Part shown: one piece after another, positions 45,316-54,589 of the stretch
How the letters are laid out: every line of letters starts with the position of its first letter
Numbering within the stretch: position 1 is the stretch's first letter
Source of the DNA: Terriglobia bacterium
Lineage (GTDB): Bacteria; Acidobacteriota; Terriglobia; Bryobacterales; UBA6623
Length of the DNA: 64,000 nt
Assembly: GCA_009841225.1 (NCBI GenBank)
Contig: VXMF01000011.1
Location: 124,001 to 188,000 of the forward strand
Direction: 5' to 3'
The notes under the pieces: generated by a model
The model's database searches: none
What the model was told of the DNA's origin: nothing
The model's input: only the letters and a program-made list of their open reading frames with translations
Program-made: the position numbers and the translations under genes

Positions 45316-45316
45316 T

Positions 45317-45637
45317 CTATCCCCCTCCGCCGTCCGTCCCGGACTTGGCTGCGTCCGCTAGGATGTCATCGGCCATCTTGTCGAAACGACTCGCAAAGCG
45401 CATATAGATCAAGGCAATGGCCCAAGCCATCAGGAACTGCGAGAAGGCAAAAAGGTATGCCCAGTTGGCCTCGCCCCAGGCTGTGCGGGACATCAACTCT
45501 GGCCAGTACCCGACCAACAGCGGCAGGGCGAAGTAGTACACGACGAAGAATACCGTCATGGCACAGACAGCGCGTTTTTTCTGCTGGATCATGCGCCGGT
45601 AGGGCGCGGCAGAGTAGATTTGGTGCCAAGCGCTCAT
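45317..45637 (-). CDS. DUF485 (YjcH-like) small membrane protein
   Basis: This 106-residue protein has two transmembrane segments (AVCAMTVFFVVYYFALPLLVGYW; AYLFAFSQFLMAWAIALIYMRFA), the standard DUF485 layout. Members are nearly always found just upstream of actP and probably help the symporter's assembly or function. ATG 45637 is preferred to an upstream start because the conserved part begins there. An inverted repeat lies in the 137-base gap before it. Confidence 0.83.
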   Translation of the reverse strand: MSAWHQIYSAAPYRRMIQQKKRAVCAMTVFFVVYYFALPLLVGYWPELMSRTAWGEANWAYLFAFSQFLMAWAIALIYMRFASRFDKMADDILADAAKSGTDGGGG

Positions 45638-45721
45638 TGCAATTGAGACACAGCATACCACCAACCAAAACGCCGACGCTGCGGGTGTTCGGCACCTGTC
45701 TCAGGCGTGGGAGGTCATACC

Positions 45722-45739
45722 TTAAACAACTGGGTTTAA
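45722..45739. promoter_or_regulatory. AT-rich inverted repeat upstream of the yjcH-actP pair
   Basis: TTAAAC-(6)-GTTTAA is a perfect six-base-arm palindrome, in a TonB-receptor-to-yjcH gap that is AT-rich compared with the window. It could be an operator for yjcH-actP or a 3'-end structure of the receptor gene. A sequence TTGTAC lies next to it. Confidence 0.35.
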
Positions 45740-45774
45740 ATAGTTTGTACAATCCTCGCGAACGCTCGGACGCG

Positions 45775-48573
45775 TTAGAACGAAGTTCCCCAAGCATAGT
45801 TCAGACGGGTGTACCAATAGGCGCCGTTAAATCCGAACGGCGATGCCTGGCTGAACTGGGACCCGACCGCATACTGCGATGGGCTGATGTCGGTGAAGTT
45901 GTTCAGCGCGTTCTGCGCGCCCCCGGCGATCGACACTCCCTTGCCAAGCTTGTAGTCGATCTCAAAGTCCACGATCCACTCTCCGGGATAGGTGTGGTTG
46001 TCTCTGCGTTCGTACCATTCCCCGTAGTAGCTCAGCCGGCCCATCAGACTGAACCGCCCGATCCGTTGTTTCCAAGTTGCGTTCAGGCGATCCAAGGGCA
46101 AGGAGTACTGCAGTCGCCGGATGCGCTCGTCGCTGAGCAGCTCCGGATCGTATTCAGTGACATTCGTGCCGGTGTGGTTGTAGAGGAAGCTCAGTTCCGA
46201 CCGGGCCGTCGGAGCCAGCACTGCCACGATGTCGATGCCCTGCGTGACTGTGTCGAAATCGTTGACGAAAAAGCGGAACGTGCTGAGATTGCGTGCGCTG
46301 GTGACACCTTCGGCGATCAGGTCCGTCACTTCGCTCTCGCTTAGGGTGAAGTTCTTCGACAGTGTTAAGCGATCGCTTACCGCAATCCGGAAGAAGTCCG
46401 CGGTTAGCGTGAAGATCCCGGCCTCGGCGATCGCGCCCGCAGTGAAGTTCATCGAGGTCTCGGGCCGCAGCCCATGCCCGCCTCGGAGAGCAGCCACCTG
46501 CGAATTGGATGGTATGGTGCCGCGATTAACCAGCTCCTGGACCGTGATGTCGAAGATGGTCGAAACGTTGAACGCGTTCTGCTGTCCCGGGGTCGGGGCA
46601 CGGAATCCGGTGCTAGCGCTGGCCCTTACCGCGAAGCCATCGGCCACCTCGGCGCGGGCGGCAGTCTTCCAGTTCAGGGTGTTCCCGAAATCAGCGAAGC
46701 GTTCGAAACGCAAAGCACCGCCCCAAATGAGGCGGTTCTCCGCGTCAGAGAGCTCTATGTCGGCGTAGAGAGCCGAATTGCGGCGGTTCCAGCTTCCCAC
46801 CGCGATTGGGCTGAAGCCGGGAAAACCGTTGGACGCGGCGCTGAAGCCTTGCTGAGCATACGGGCCGAACGTCCACGACTCCTCCTGGCCCTCTTCGATT
46901 GTGAATTGTTCGTTGCGAACCTCCGCTCCAGCGGCGAAATGGACGAGTTCGCTGGCCTCGTAGGCGATGTCGAAGTTCAGGTTGAGGTCCTGCTGGCGGT
47001 ACAGGCCGGGCTTGAACTCGGTCGGCGTGTCGGGTCCGAGCGAAGCATTGACCGTGTTGTTGATGAAGAAATCGACCTCGCTGGTGCCGACGCTGGCGCT
47101 GGCGTCCCACCGCAGCCCGCCCGCGAATTGGCCACGGATGCCGCCCACCGCCGAGTTGTCGATGTAGAAGCCGCCAAAGTTAGGCGTAAAGCCGCCGGGA
47201 AACAACTCTTGGAAGCTGAAACAATTCGGGTCGGAGAAGACCTGGCTCAGGGCCGCTTGGTCGGGAACGTGATTGACGACGGGCACGACCGGGCAGCTGG
47301 CCGAGCCGTCCAGGATGCCGTCGCGGGCGTCCAGGGCGTCTCCCACTAACAGGGTCTTGCCGCCATCGCCGCTGAACACGGCCGAGCGCGTGTTGGGATT
47401 GCGGAAAAAGAAGCCGCCGGTCACTCTGCGGCTGGCATAGTTCACATGGCCGTAGGCTTGGGTCGATTCCCCAACGAGCTTCCCGAAGTTGGCGAAAAAC
47501 TTCGTGTTGTTGCGCTCTTCTGGCGAACCCCAGACTTGGGCCGGATTGCGAACGGCAGTGTTGCCGGCAGCGATCAGGGCCGTTGCGTCGGCGCGTTGCA
47601 CGCTGCGATCAGTCGGATCGCTGTTACCGTACTCGAAGCTGAGGTTCGCGAAGCCGTCTTCCCCTAGCGGCATGCCCACGTTCGCCGCGTAGGTGATGCT
47701 GTGGCCGTCCGGTCCGCGGCCTGGGATGTCTCCGCCTTGGTAGGTGCCCGCCCGAACTTCCACGCTGCCACCGCTCGGGGCATCTTTGAGGGTGAAGTTG
47801 AGCACGCCGGCGATGGCGTCGGATCCGTATTGGGCAGATGCGCCGTCGCGCAAGACTTCGACCTGCTTCAGGGCGATCGAAGGAATTACAGAGATATCGG
47901 CGCCCTGCGAGCCATCGGCCACGCCGCCGCCGATCCATGTAATGACGGCCCCGCGGTGCCTGCGCTTACCGTTGACCAGCACCAGCGTGTGATCCGGCGC
48001 CAGATTGCGCAGGTTGGCCGGGCGGATGATCGTTGCCGCGTCGGCGATCGGCTGTCGGGTCACGTTGAACGAGGGAACCACGTTGCGCAGCTGCGAAAGC
48101 AAGTCGGGGCCACCCTGTTGGACGAACTCTTCGGCGGCGATCACGTCCACGGGCACTAGCGACTCGGTCACGGTACGAGCCTCAGCACGAGTTCCCACCA
48201 CGACGAGCTCTTGCGTGACAGCCTCGATCTGGAGGACCACCGTGATCTGCCCGGTTGCTTGCAGCACTTCGACCTCTTGCGGCTCGAAGCCCGGCGCGAA
48301 CACGACGACAGAGTGCGGTCCGGGTCCCAGATCGCACAGCATGGCCACGCCGCTATCGTCCACGGGCACCTCTTTCGATCCAACCGAGACGGCAGCCGTG
48401 GGCAGTTGGGCAGAAGTCGGGTCCAGAACGCGCACCTCCAGGCACGGCGATTGCGCCGCCGCCTGCTGCACGGTGAGGGAAACAGCGAACGCCATGGAGG
48501 CGAGCGCCAGAACGTGCCTAACGAAGATGATCGGATTGTGTCCCACTGCGATCTTGCTCCTCTCGGCCGACAT
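45775..48573 (-). CDS. TonB-dependent receptor with N-terminal carboxypeptidase-regulatory-like domain
   Basis: This 932-residue outer-membrane receptor has a signal peptide, then a regulatory-like beta domain (LEVRVLDPTSAQLPTAAVSV), a plug with VLVNGKRRHRGAVI and VEVLRDGASAQYGSDAIAGV, and a long barrel with a typical aromatic end. The plug resembles siderophore/B12-type receptors more than the Oar type at 5704. The start at 48573 gives a long n-region; ATG codons a little downstream are alternatives. The substrate is unknown; it ends 138 bases before the yjcH-actP unit on the same strand, which may be fortuitous. Confidence 0.87.
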   Translation of the reverse strand: MSAERSKIAVGHNPIIFVRHVLALASMAFAVSLTVQQAAAQSPCLEVRVLDPTSAQLPTAAVSVGSKEVPVDDSGVAMLCDLGPGPHSVVVFAPGFEPQEVEVLQATGQITVVLQIEAVTQELVVVGTRAEARTVTESLVPVDVIAAEEFVQQGGPDLLSQLRNVVPSFNVTRQPIADAATIIRPANLRNLAPDHTLVLVNGKRRHRGAVITWIGGGVADGSQGADISVIPSIALKQVEVLRDGASAQYGSDAIAGVLNFTLKDAPSGGSVEVRAGTYQGGDIPGRGPDGHSITYAANVGMPLGEDGFANLSFEYGNSDPTDRSVQRADATALIAAGNTAVRNPAQVWGSPEERNNTKFFANFGKLVGESTQAYGHVNYASRRVTGGFFFRNPNTRSAVFSGDGGKTLLVGDALDARDGILDGSASCPVVPVVNHVPDQAALSQVFSDPNCFSFQELFPGGFTPNFGGFYIDNSAVGGIRGQFAGGLRWDASASVGTSEVDFFINNTVNASLGPDTPTEFKPGLYRQQDLNLNFDIAYEASELVHFAAGAEVRNEQFTIEEGQEESWTFGPYAQQGFSAASNGFPGFSPIAVGSWNRRNSALYADIELSDAENRLIWGGALRFERFADFGNTLNWKTAARAEVADGFAVRASASTGFRAPTPGQQNAFNVSTIFDITVQELVNRGTIPSNSQVAALRGGHGLRPETSMNFTAGAIAEAGIFTLTADFFRIAVSDRLTLSKNFTLSESEVTDLIAEGVTSARNLSTFRFFVNDFDTVTQGIDIVAVLAPTARSELSFLYNHTGTNVTEYDPELLSDERIRRLQYSLPLDRLNATWKQRIGRFSLMGRLSYYGEWYERRDNHTYPGEWIVDFEIDYKLGKGVSIAGGAQNALNNFTDISPSQYAVGSQFSQASPFGFNGAYWYTRLNYAWGTSF

Positions 48574-48625
48574 TGGTTCTAGAGCCTATGTCCTCATCGT
48601 AGCGTGACCTTCGAAGTGCGCGATT

Positions 48626-48654
48626 TTGACATCTATCTTGTTGAATCTGATTAA
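48626..48654 (+). promoter_or_regulatory. Possible promoter of vsr
   Basis: TTGACA (48626-48631) is perfect. Spaced 17 bases downstream is GATTAA, a weak -10 match. It would give a leader of about 115 bases to vsr. Low-confidence call. Confidence 0.25.
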
Positions 48655-48771
48655 CTTGAATCCCCCTGCGCCCCTCTGCAAGCTACATCTCGCGAGGTGC
48701 CAAAGTCGGCCACTGGGACGTACTCTGCGATCCGGCACGAGTCATCGTTCGCGATTGGCTACAGTGGGCGC

Positions 48772-49257
48772 GTGACGGACTGGCTCACGGTGGAACAGAG
48801 ACGCCGTGTCATGCAGGCCGTGAAGGGCAAGGACACCGGCCCAGAGCTGACCGTCCGCAGGATCGTGCATCGCTTGGGCTATCGCTACCGGTTGCATAGG
48901 AAGGGACTGCCGGGCCGGCCGGATCTGGTATTCGGGCCGCGCAAGAAGGTGATTTTCGTCCATGGCTGTTTCTGGCATGCTCACAATTGCCGCTACGGGC
49001 GAATGCCGGAATCGCGCCAGGAGTACTGGGTCCCAAAGCTGATCGGCAACATGGAGCGCGACAAGGCCAACGTAGCCAAGCTAGAGGCGATGGGTTGGAA
49101 GGTCCTCACCGTTTGGGAGTGCGAGGTCAAGAAAACCGCGGAGTTGGTGGACCGCCTAACCGAGTTCTTGGACAACGAGCAAGGGCTGCGAGCGGATAGC
49201 GAGAAGACGTCGCCTGGCGGCGCGTCCGTGCAGCTCAGGCGAAGTAGACCAGCATGA
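48772..49257 (+). CDS. vsr: Very short patch repair endonuclease (Vsr), orphan
   Basis: This 161-residue nuclease nicks T:G mismatches arising from 5-methylcytosine deamination. With GTG 48772 as start the numbering matches E. coli Vsr: catalytic D51 (in GRPDLVF), zinc ligands C66, H71, C73 (FVHGCFWHAHNC) and C117 (in VWECEVKK). All are intact. The frame is open back to 48697, but that part is not homologous. No cytosine-5 methyltransferase gene accompanies it here, which is unusual, as vsr normally sits beside one. Its last 23 bases overlap the 3' end of the convergent SSS symporter gene. Confidence 0.9.
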   Translation: MTDWLTVEQRRRVMQAVKGKDTGPELTVRRIVHRLGYRYRLHRKGLPGRPDLVFGPRKKVIFVHGCFWHAHNCRYGRMPESRQEYWVPKLIGNMERDKANVAKLEAMGWKVLTVWECEVKKTAELVDRLTEFLDNEQGLRADSEKTSPGGASVQLRRSRPA

Positions 49258-50908
49258 ACAGGGTGCCTGCCCCGAGCAGCCAGGCCCACGGGCGTTCGCT
49301 GGCCCAGTAGTTTCTCGCTTGGCTGTCTCGTGCGATTGGCCGGCCCCACCATGTGAGCTGGTCGGTGTCCGCCCGATGGGATCGGTCGCGCGAGCTCACC
49401 CAGACCAAGATGGCCAGAGCGAACGCCGAGGTCAGAGCCGTGCGGTGCAGGAAGTTGAGCTGCGCCCCGAACAGCGGTTCGACAGCCGAGCCCGGGGCCC
49501 ACGCCCCGTAGAGCCACTCGATGCCGAAAGAGAAGAACGGAGAGGCCAGTAGCGCCCAGAACGCTCCCTCGGCTGATGCCCGCCGCCAGAGCACGCCGCC
49601 GAGGAACGCCACGGCGATGCCCGGAACCACGTGTCCCATCTGCGCCGGCACCTTGAGGAAGAAGTTGTCCGCGGCTTCCTCGGTGTAGATCACCGCGGCG
49701 ATGCAGGCGGCGATGAGCACGAACGCGACGATGCACAGTCTGCCGACCCGGATCAGCTTGCGCTCCGAAGCGTTCGGATCGACGTACTTGCGGTAGAAGT
49801 CGAAAGTCAGCAGGGTCGCGCCCGAGTTCATCATCGAGTCGATGCTGGAGAGGATCGCGCCGATCAGACCGGCCGTGATGATGCCGACCAAACCATAGCC
49901 GGCCGGCACGACCATCTGAACCAGCAGCGGGAATGCGTCGTCGGGCAGTGGCAGGGCAGAAATCTCCCCTCGCGCCAGACTCGCGTCGAAGAGCAGCCCG
50001 GCGGCCACTCCGGTGGCGATGGACACGAAGGGAATCAGCAACTTGAGAAAGCCTGCTGCCAGGATGCCCATGCGAGCGTCGAACTCACTCTTGGCCGCCA
50101 GCGCCCGCTGCGCGATGAACTGGTTGGTGGACCAATAGAAGATGTGAATGATCACCAGACCGCTGAGCACGCCAGTCCACGGCAACTGCGGGTGATTGGC
50201 CGGCAAGTATAGGTGGAACTTTTGCTCGGCGGCGGGAAGCGCCGCGTCCTTGGCGAGCAATCCGCCCAGTCCGCCGACCTCGGGTTGGCCGAACACCAGA
50301 ACTGCGACAAAGACGCCGGCCAGCAGCAGCAGCACGGATTGCATCACGTCGGTCCAAATGACTGCCTTCAGCCCGCCGACGATGGTGTAAGTGGCCGTGA
50401 CCAAGGCGAAAATCGCAATGCCGGCCGTGTAGCTGATCGCCAGCGGAGTGCCGTCGAGCAGGTAGCTCAGCGCCCTCGCCCCGATGTAAAACCCAAGCGC
50501 CATCCTCACGATCACGATCGTGAGGATGTTGAACGCCGAATACAGCACGCTGCTGCGGTTGTCATAGCGCTTGGCCAGGTATTCGGAGAGCGTGTACAGG
50601 CCCATGTCGCGATACAGCGGCAGGAACACGAATGCCAACATCAACAGCCCGGCGATCGCCAAGAACTCGAAGTGGGCCTGCGCGAACCCAATCGAATAGC
50701 CGATTCCGAGCATGCCCACCAAGTGGTCGGCACTGATGTTGGTGCCGAAGATCGAGCCGGCGACGCCCCACCACGGCACGGTCCGGCCTGCTAGGTAGTA
50801 GTCGGCAGCGGTTTCTTCTTTGCGCCCGGCCCATAAGCCGATCCCCAGCACTGCCGCGATGCTGGCGACGAAGATGAAAATGTCAAGCGTCGAGAGGGGA
50901 ATCGGCAC
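49235..50908 (-). CDS. Sodium:solute symporter (SSS family), sugar-type
   Basis: This 557-residue inner-membrane symporter has about 14 hydrophobic segments. Features are YYLAGRTVPWWGVAGSIFGTNISADHLVGMLG, GGLKAVIWTDVMQSVLLLLAGV and YWSTNQFIAQRALAAKSE, which place it among the SGLT/SSS sugar or inositol importers rather than acetate carriers. It shares its promoter side with the DASS permease gene 35 bases away on the same strand, so both may be read from one transcript. Substrate not determinable from sequence. Confidence 0.85.
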   Translation of the reverse strand: MPIPLSTLDIFIFVASIAAVLGIGLWAGRKEETAADYYLAGRTVPWWGVAGSIFGTNISADHLVGMLGIGYSIGFAQAHFEFLAIAGLLMLAFVFLPLYRDMGLYTLSEYLAKRYDNRSSVLYSAFNILTIVIVRMALGFYIGARALSYLLDGTPLAISYTAGIAIFALVTATYTIVGGLKAVIWTDVMQSVLLLLAGVFVAVLVFGQPEVGGLGGLLAKDAALPAAEQKFHLYLPANHPQLPWTGVLSGLVIIHIFYWSTNQFIAQRALAAKSEFDARMGILAAGFLKLLIPFVSIATGVAAGLLFDASLARGEISALPLPDDAFPLLVQMVVPAGYGLVGIITAGLIGAILSSIDSMMNSGATLLTFDFYRKYVDPNASERKLIRVGRLCIVAFVLIAACIAAVIYTEEAADNFFLKVPAQMGHVVPGIAVAFLGGVLWRRASAEGAFWALLASPFFSFGIEWLYGAWAPGSAVEPLFGAQLNFLHRTALTSAFALAILVWVSSRDRSHRADTDQLTWWGRPIARDSQARNYWASERPWAWLLGAGTLFMLVYFA

Positions 50909-50943
50909 GGCTCAAAGGGTAATGCACGGATGTCTGGCACCTA

Positions 50944-52374
50944 CTACCAGATTCCGATCAGCTTCCACCACAAGGTGCCGATGGTACACCACACGAACAC
51001 GTTCCACAGGGCGACTACGAAACCGACGGACCACCACTGCTTGAAGCTGGCGTAGTCCTGTGAATAGAAGATCGGCGAAGGCACGGTGCCGTAGTGCGTC
51101 AGGCCCGCCGACAGGTTGGCGAGGCATGCGAGCAGGTACACCATCAGGCCTACGGGGGCACCTTGCCCGAGCAAGAGCAGCAGGAAGACCGGAAACAAGG
51201 TCAGAAAGTGCATTGTGATGCTGGCTAGGCCATAGTGGGCGAAGAAGTAGATCGGAAGCGCGATTGCCAGCATCGGCAGCCACGGCATGTCTCCCAGACC
51301 AGCGCCGATGGCGTCCGTGAGAGCCCGGGGCACGCCGGCATCGCTGAGCGCCCTGCCGAGCGTGATCACCCCGCCGTACCAGATCATGATGTCCCACACG
51401 CCGTGCTGGCGGACCGCCTCCCGCCAGGGAAGGACGCCGCTTATGATCAACACGCAGGCCCCGGAGACCGAGGCTAGCGCCACCGGTACCGCGTGGAGGT
51501 TGGAGGTGATCCACAGGCCGCACACGGCGCAGACAAGCGCGGTCGTGAACCATTCCCGCGGCCCCATCTTGCCGAGCTTGTGCAGCTCGTCTTTGGCGAA
51601 CTGCGCGGCGTGTGGCGTGCGCTGGATGTCGGGTGGCACCAGCTTGGCCACAATCCAGACCAAGCCGACAATGCTGGCCAGGCCCGGCACGATTCCGGCA
51701 GCCGCCCAGTGCGCCCAAGTGAGTTCGTAGTCAGCCAGTGTTCGGGCCAACTCGACCGCCACGAAATTCCCCGCCTGACCTGTCAGAAAGGTTGCCGTTG
51801 CCACGATCTCGCCTTGGTAGACGGCGACCATCAGGAACGTGCCCAGCAACTTCGCCGTTGGACCGGGGCGCGAACCGTAGAGCTCCGCCATGCTGCGCGT
51901 GATGGGCATGATCACGCCACCCGCCCGGGAGGTATTGGACGGGATCATGGTGGCCAGCGAGAGATCGCTGAGGATTAGCGCGTAGGCCACTCCCTTGGAA
52001 TTCGTGCCGAAGTAGCGCACGAAGAGAAGCGCGATGCGTTTGGCGAGATTGGTGGCGATCAAGACGTGGGCGATCAGTAGGGCGCCGACCACCAACCACA
52101 CCGCAGGGGTGGCAAAGCCTGCCAAGGCCTGGTCAATGCTCATCGTGCCGCACCAGACGGCGGCGACCAAGGCCAGCAGGAGCACCGCGCCGCCGGGTAG
52201 CGGCCGCAGCATCAACCCTGCAATGGCGGAAGCGAACACCCCGGTCAGGCGCCAGCCCTCGTCTGAAACGCTTTCGGGCCGGGGCAGGATCCAGTAGACG
52301 GCGGCGCCTATCGCGACAACGATGGCCAGGCGCCTGAAGTCGGGAGCAGCGCTTGCGGCGGGATCGGACGGCAT
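50944..52374 (-). CDS. DASS-family (SLC13) di-/tricarboxylate permease
   Basis: This 476-residue membrane protein has the SLC13/DASS features MIPSNTSRAGGVIMPITRSM (SNT substrate/sodium motif) and the second repeat HYGLASITMHFLTLFPVFL and LTHYGTVPSPIFY. The CitT/2-oxoglutarate-malate translocator type is likely. ATG 52374 is used; the open frame upstream is Arg-rich and unlike transporters. It lies 35 bases before the SSS symporter gene and 61 bases after the Gfo/Idh/MocA gene, all on the minus strand. Confidence 0.82.
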   Translation of the reverse strand: MPSDPAASAAPDFRRLAIVVAIGAAVYWILPRPESVSDEGWRLTGVFASAIAGLMLRPLPGGAVLLLALVAAVWCGTMSIDQALAGFATPAVWLVVGALLIAHVLIATNLAKRIALLFVRYFGTNSKGVAYALILSDLSLATMIPSNTSRAGGVIMPITRSMAELYGSRPGPTAKLLGTFLMVAVYQGEIVATATFLTGQAGNFVAVELARTLADYELTWAHWAAAGIVPGLASIVGLVWIVAKLVPPDIQRTPHAAQFAKDELHKLGKMGPREWFTTALVCAVCGLWITSNLHAVPVALASVSGACVLIISGVLPWREAVRQHGVWDIMIWYGGVITLGRALSDAGVPRALTDAIGAGLGDMPWLPMLAIALPIYFFAHYGLASITMHFLTLFPVFLLLLLGQGAPVGLMVYLLACLANLSAGLTHYGTVPSPIFYSQDYASFKQWWSVGFVVALWNVFVWCTIGTLWWKLIGIW

Positions 52375-52435
52375 TAGCGGGTATCGAGAGCCGGCTGGCG
52401 CGGCACGGGTTCGACTTCGGGTCAGCGATCTCCCA

Positions 52436-53605
52436 TCAAACCACGGACAGCGTCTCGGCGTTCCAGCCGACCGTCCGCGACTCATTCAGAGAGATGTTGG
52501 CGAGCTGCACAATTAACGCGGCCTGGAAACCCTTGTCCATCGTTGCCCGTGGCTTCTCGCGCGTGCGCACGCAGTGCAGGAAGTTCATTACGTGGTCGAT
52601 GGTGGCCTGGGCAAAGCCGCCGGCCTGTTCCTTGTCGAGAGAAGGAGTTTCCGGGGAATCGTGGGGAAACACGCGCAAGAATTCCCGTCCGATGTCCATG
52701 CGCGCCAGCGTGCCGTCGTAGGCGTTGAGCTGGTCGGCGCGGCTGGCGTAGCGCATTGCGTTGTAGTTGATGGTGAATATCGCCATGAAGCCCTGCGGGT
52801 ACTCGGCTGCCACCACGACGGATTCGGGCTGGTCCATGCCCGCCACGTGCGGTCGCAACGCCGAGGCGTTGACCGCGACAGGGTAGCCCGCATCCATGAT
52901 CAGGTGGATCGAATCGAAGATGTGGCAGCCTTGGTCCTGCGCGATGCCGCCGGAGTATGCCGCCAGGCTGCGCCAGTTGAAGAAGACCAGCGGATCCTTG
53001 GGGATCTCAGGGGACGGTCCGAGCCATGCCTCCCAATTGATTGGGCCCTTGAATGTATCGCGGCGCGGCTCGGTGCGCGAATTGAGCCAATACGTGCGTA
53101 CCATGCGCACCGTGCCAAGCTCGCCGTTGCGCCGGATGTCGCGAGCTTCGAGGTACAGGTTGTAGCTTCGCCGCTGCATGCCGACCTGCACGATGCGATC
53201 CGACTCGCGTTCGGCCTCGACCAGTTCCTTGCCCTCGGCGGGCGTGTGGCACAGGGGCTTCTCGACATATACGTCCTTCCCTGCGGCCATCGCGTCAAGC
53301 GTCATGCGGTGGTGCCAGTGCTCCGGCGTCGCGATCAGGACCGCGTCCACTTCCTTGTCGTCGAGCACCCGCTTGTAGTCGCGATAGGCCTCGGTGCCCG
53401 GGCCGGCCGCCGACAGACCCGACTCGAGGTTGGGCTCGTAGACGTCGCACACGCCGTGGACGACGAGGTTCGGATCGCGCCGGAACTCGGACATCACTCT
53501 CCGCCCGCGCCCGCCCGCGCCGATCAACGCGAGACGGACCGCATCGCTGGGAGTCTGTGCTAGGGCCGCACCCGCGCTGGAAAGAAAGAAAATGCGGCGG
53601 TTCAT
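52436..53605 (-). CDS. Gfo/Idh/MocA-family oxidoreductase, exported or membrane-anchored
   Basis: This 389-residue NAD(P)-binding oxidoreductase has a short hydrophobic leader (NRRIFFLSSAGAALAQ), the Rossmann GAGGRGRRVMSEF motif, a second strand HGVCDVYEPNLE and the catalytic-lysine segment DVYVEKPLCHTPAEG. The C-terminal domain carries TYWLNSRTEPRRD and GGIAQDQGCHIFDSIHLI. Such proteins oxidise sugars or inositols, and secreted members act with DUF1080 hydrolases in 3-keto-sugar metabolism. ATG 53605 is chosen; the frame extends 98 codons upstream, but that part is Arg-rich and unrelated to the family. It lies 61 bases upstream of the DASS permease gene on the same strand. Confidence 0.82.
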   Translation of the reverse strand: MNRRIFFLSSAGAALAQTPSDAVRLALIGAGGRGRRVMSEFRRDPNLVVHGVCDVYEPNLESGLSAAGPGTEAYRDYKRVLDDKEVDAVLIATPEHWHHRMTLDAMAAGKDVYVEKPLCHTPAEGKELVEAERESDRIVQVGMQRRSYNLYLEARDIRRNGELGTVRMVRTYWLNSRTEPRRDTFKGPINWEAWLGPSPEIPKDPLVFFNWRSLAAYSGGIAQDQGCHIFDSIHLIMDAGYPVAVNASALRPHVAGMDQPESVVVAAEYPQGFMAIFTINYNAMRYASRADQLNAYDGTLARMDIGREFLRVFPHDSPETPSLDKEQAGGFAQATIDHVMNFLHCVRTREKPRATMDKGFQAALIVQLANISLNESRTVGWNAETLSVV

Positions 53606-53707
53606 GCGTGCGAAGATTCTCGCATACCGTCGGCATCTACAGCGCGCACTCAGCACTGCCTGCCTGGCGCCCGCGGAATCGCGGGCTGCCCATACGACAA
53701 TGAAGGC

Positions 53708-54589
53708 ATGGCCGACGACCAACCGACTGGCGCTGGCTTCGCATCGCGCAAGGCGACGTTGTTCGCGACGGCGCTGGCGATCGCCAGCGTCGTGATTCCG
53801 TTCTGGTTCTGGATGGACACGTGGTTCGGCAAGGAACTCTCCGACGAACAGATCCGGGAGTACCTCACGGACACCGAGCGACCTCGCCGGGCCCAGCACG
53901 CGATGGCCCAGATCTCTGGGCGCATGAGTGCGGGGGACGAGTCAGTGAAGGAGTGGTATCCGTTGCTGTTGGATTTGGCGCGCCATGAGTTGCCCGAGTT
54001 GAGACTCACCGTTTCTTGGCTCATGGGCGACGACCCGTCCAGTGATGCATTCCACGCGGCGCTGTTGGACCTTGTCTCCGACCCCCATCCGCTGGTGCGC
54101 CGAAACGCCGCCCTCGCGCTGGCAAAGTTCGGCGACCCGGCCGGTCGCGCAGAGATGCGCGGCATGCTCGAGAGCTACCGGGTTGTCAGCGAACATGACG
54201 GTATCGTGCGGAATCGCCTCGAACCTGGCGACGCCTTCGACTCTGGGGCGTTGCTGGTGCGGATCGAGCCGGAAGACGGAAGCGATCCCTTGGATGTCCG
54301 CGCTGCGGTTCCCGGAATTGTTGACCGCCAGCTACACGCTGACGGTGACAGGGTTAGCAGCGGGGAGGAAGTCACTCTGGTTCGACCGGAAATGACACAT
54401 GTCATGCAAGCCTTGCTGGGACTCTACATGGTGGGCACCAGCGAGGACATCGCCTTGATCCAGCCCTACCAGCGGCCCCGCGACGAGCTGGGGCCGCAAG
54501 TCGCCCAGCAGGCTCGGCAGACCTTGGAGCGAATTCGCCAGGTGGCGCCAGGTCAAGCTGCCGGCGCGCCAGCTGCCGCTTCCAATTGA
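53708..54589 (+). CDS. HEAT-repeat protein with an inserted biotinyl/lipoyl-like (barrel-sandwich) domain
   Basis: This 293-residue protein has a TM segment (residues ~17-36), HEAT-like helices (~50-157: LPELRLTVSWLMGDD; HPLVRRNAALALAKFGD), then two half-hammerhead motifs (~158-190: HDGIVRNRLEPGDAFDSG; ~197-228: VPGIVDRQLHADGDRVSSG) as in RND adaptors or biotinyl domains, and a final helical part (~229-293). There is no lysine at the biotinylation/lipoylation position, so it is unlikely to carry a cofactor. It is probably periplasmic with an inner-membrane anchor. Function unknown. Its last 37 bases overlap the end of the convergent lpxC gene. Confidence 0.6.
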   Translation: MADDQPTGAGFASRKATLFATALAIASVVIPFWFWMDTWFGKELSDEQIREYLTDTERPRRAQHAMAQISGRMSAGDESVKEWYPLLLDLARHELPELRLTVSWLMGDDPSSDAFHAALLDLVSDPHPLVRRNAALALAKFGDPAGRAEMRGMLESYRVVSEHDGIVRNRLEPGDAFDSGALLVRIEPEDGSDPLDVRAAVPGIVDRQLHADGDRVSSGEEVTLVRPEMTHVMQALLGLYMVGTSEDIALIQPYQRPRDELGPQVAQQARQTLERIRQVAPGQAAGAPAAASN

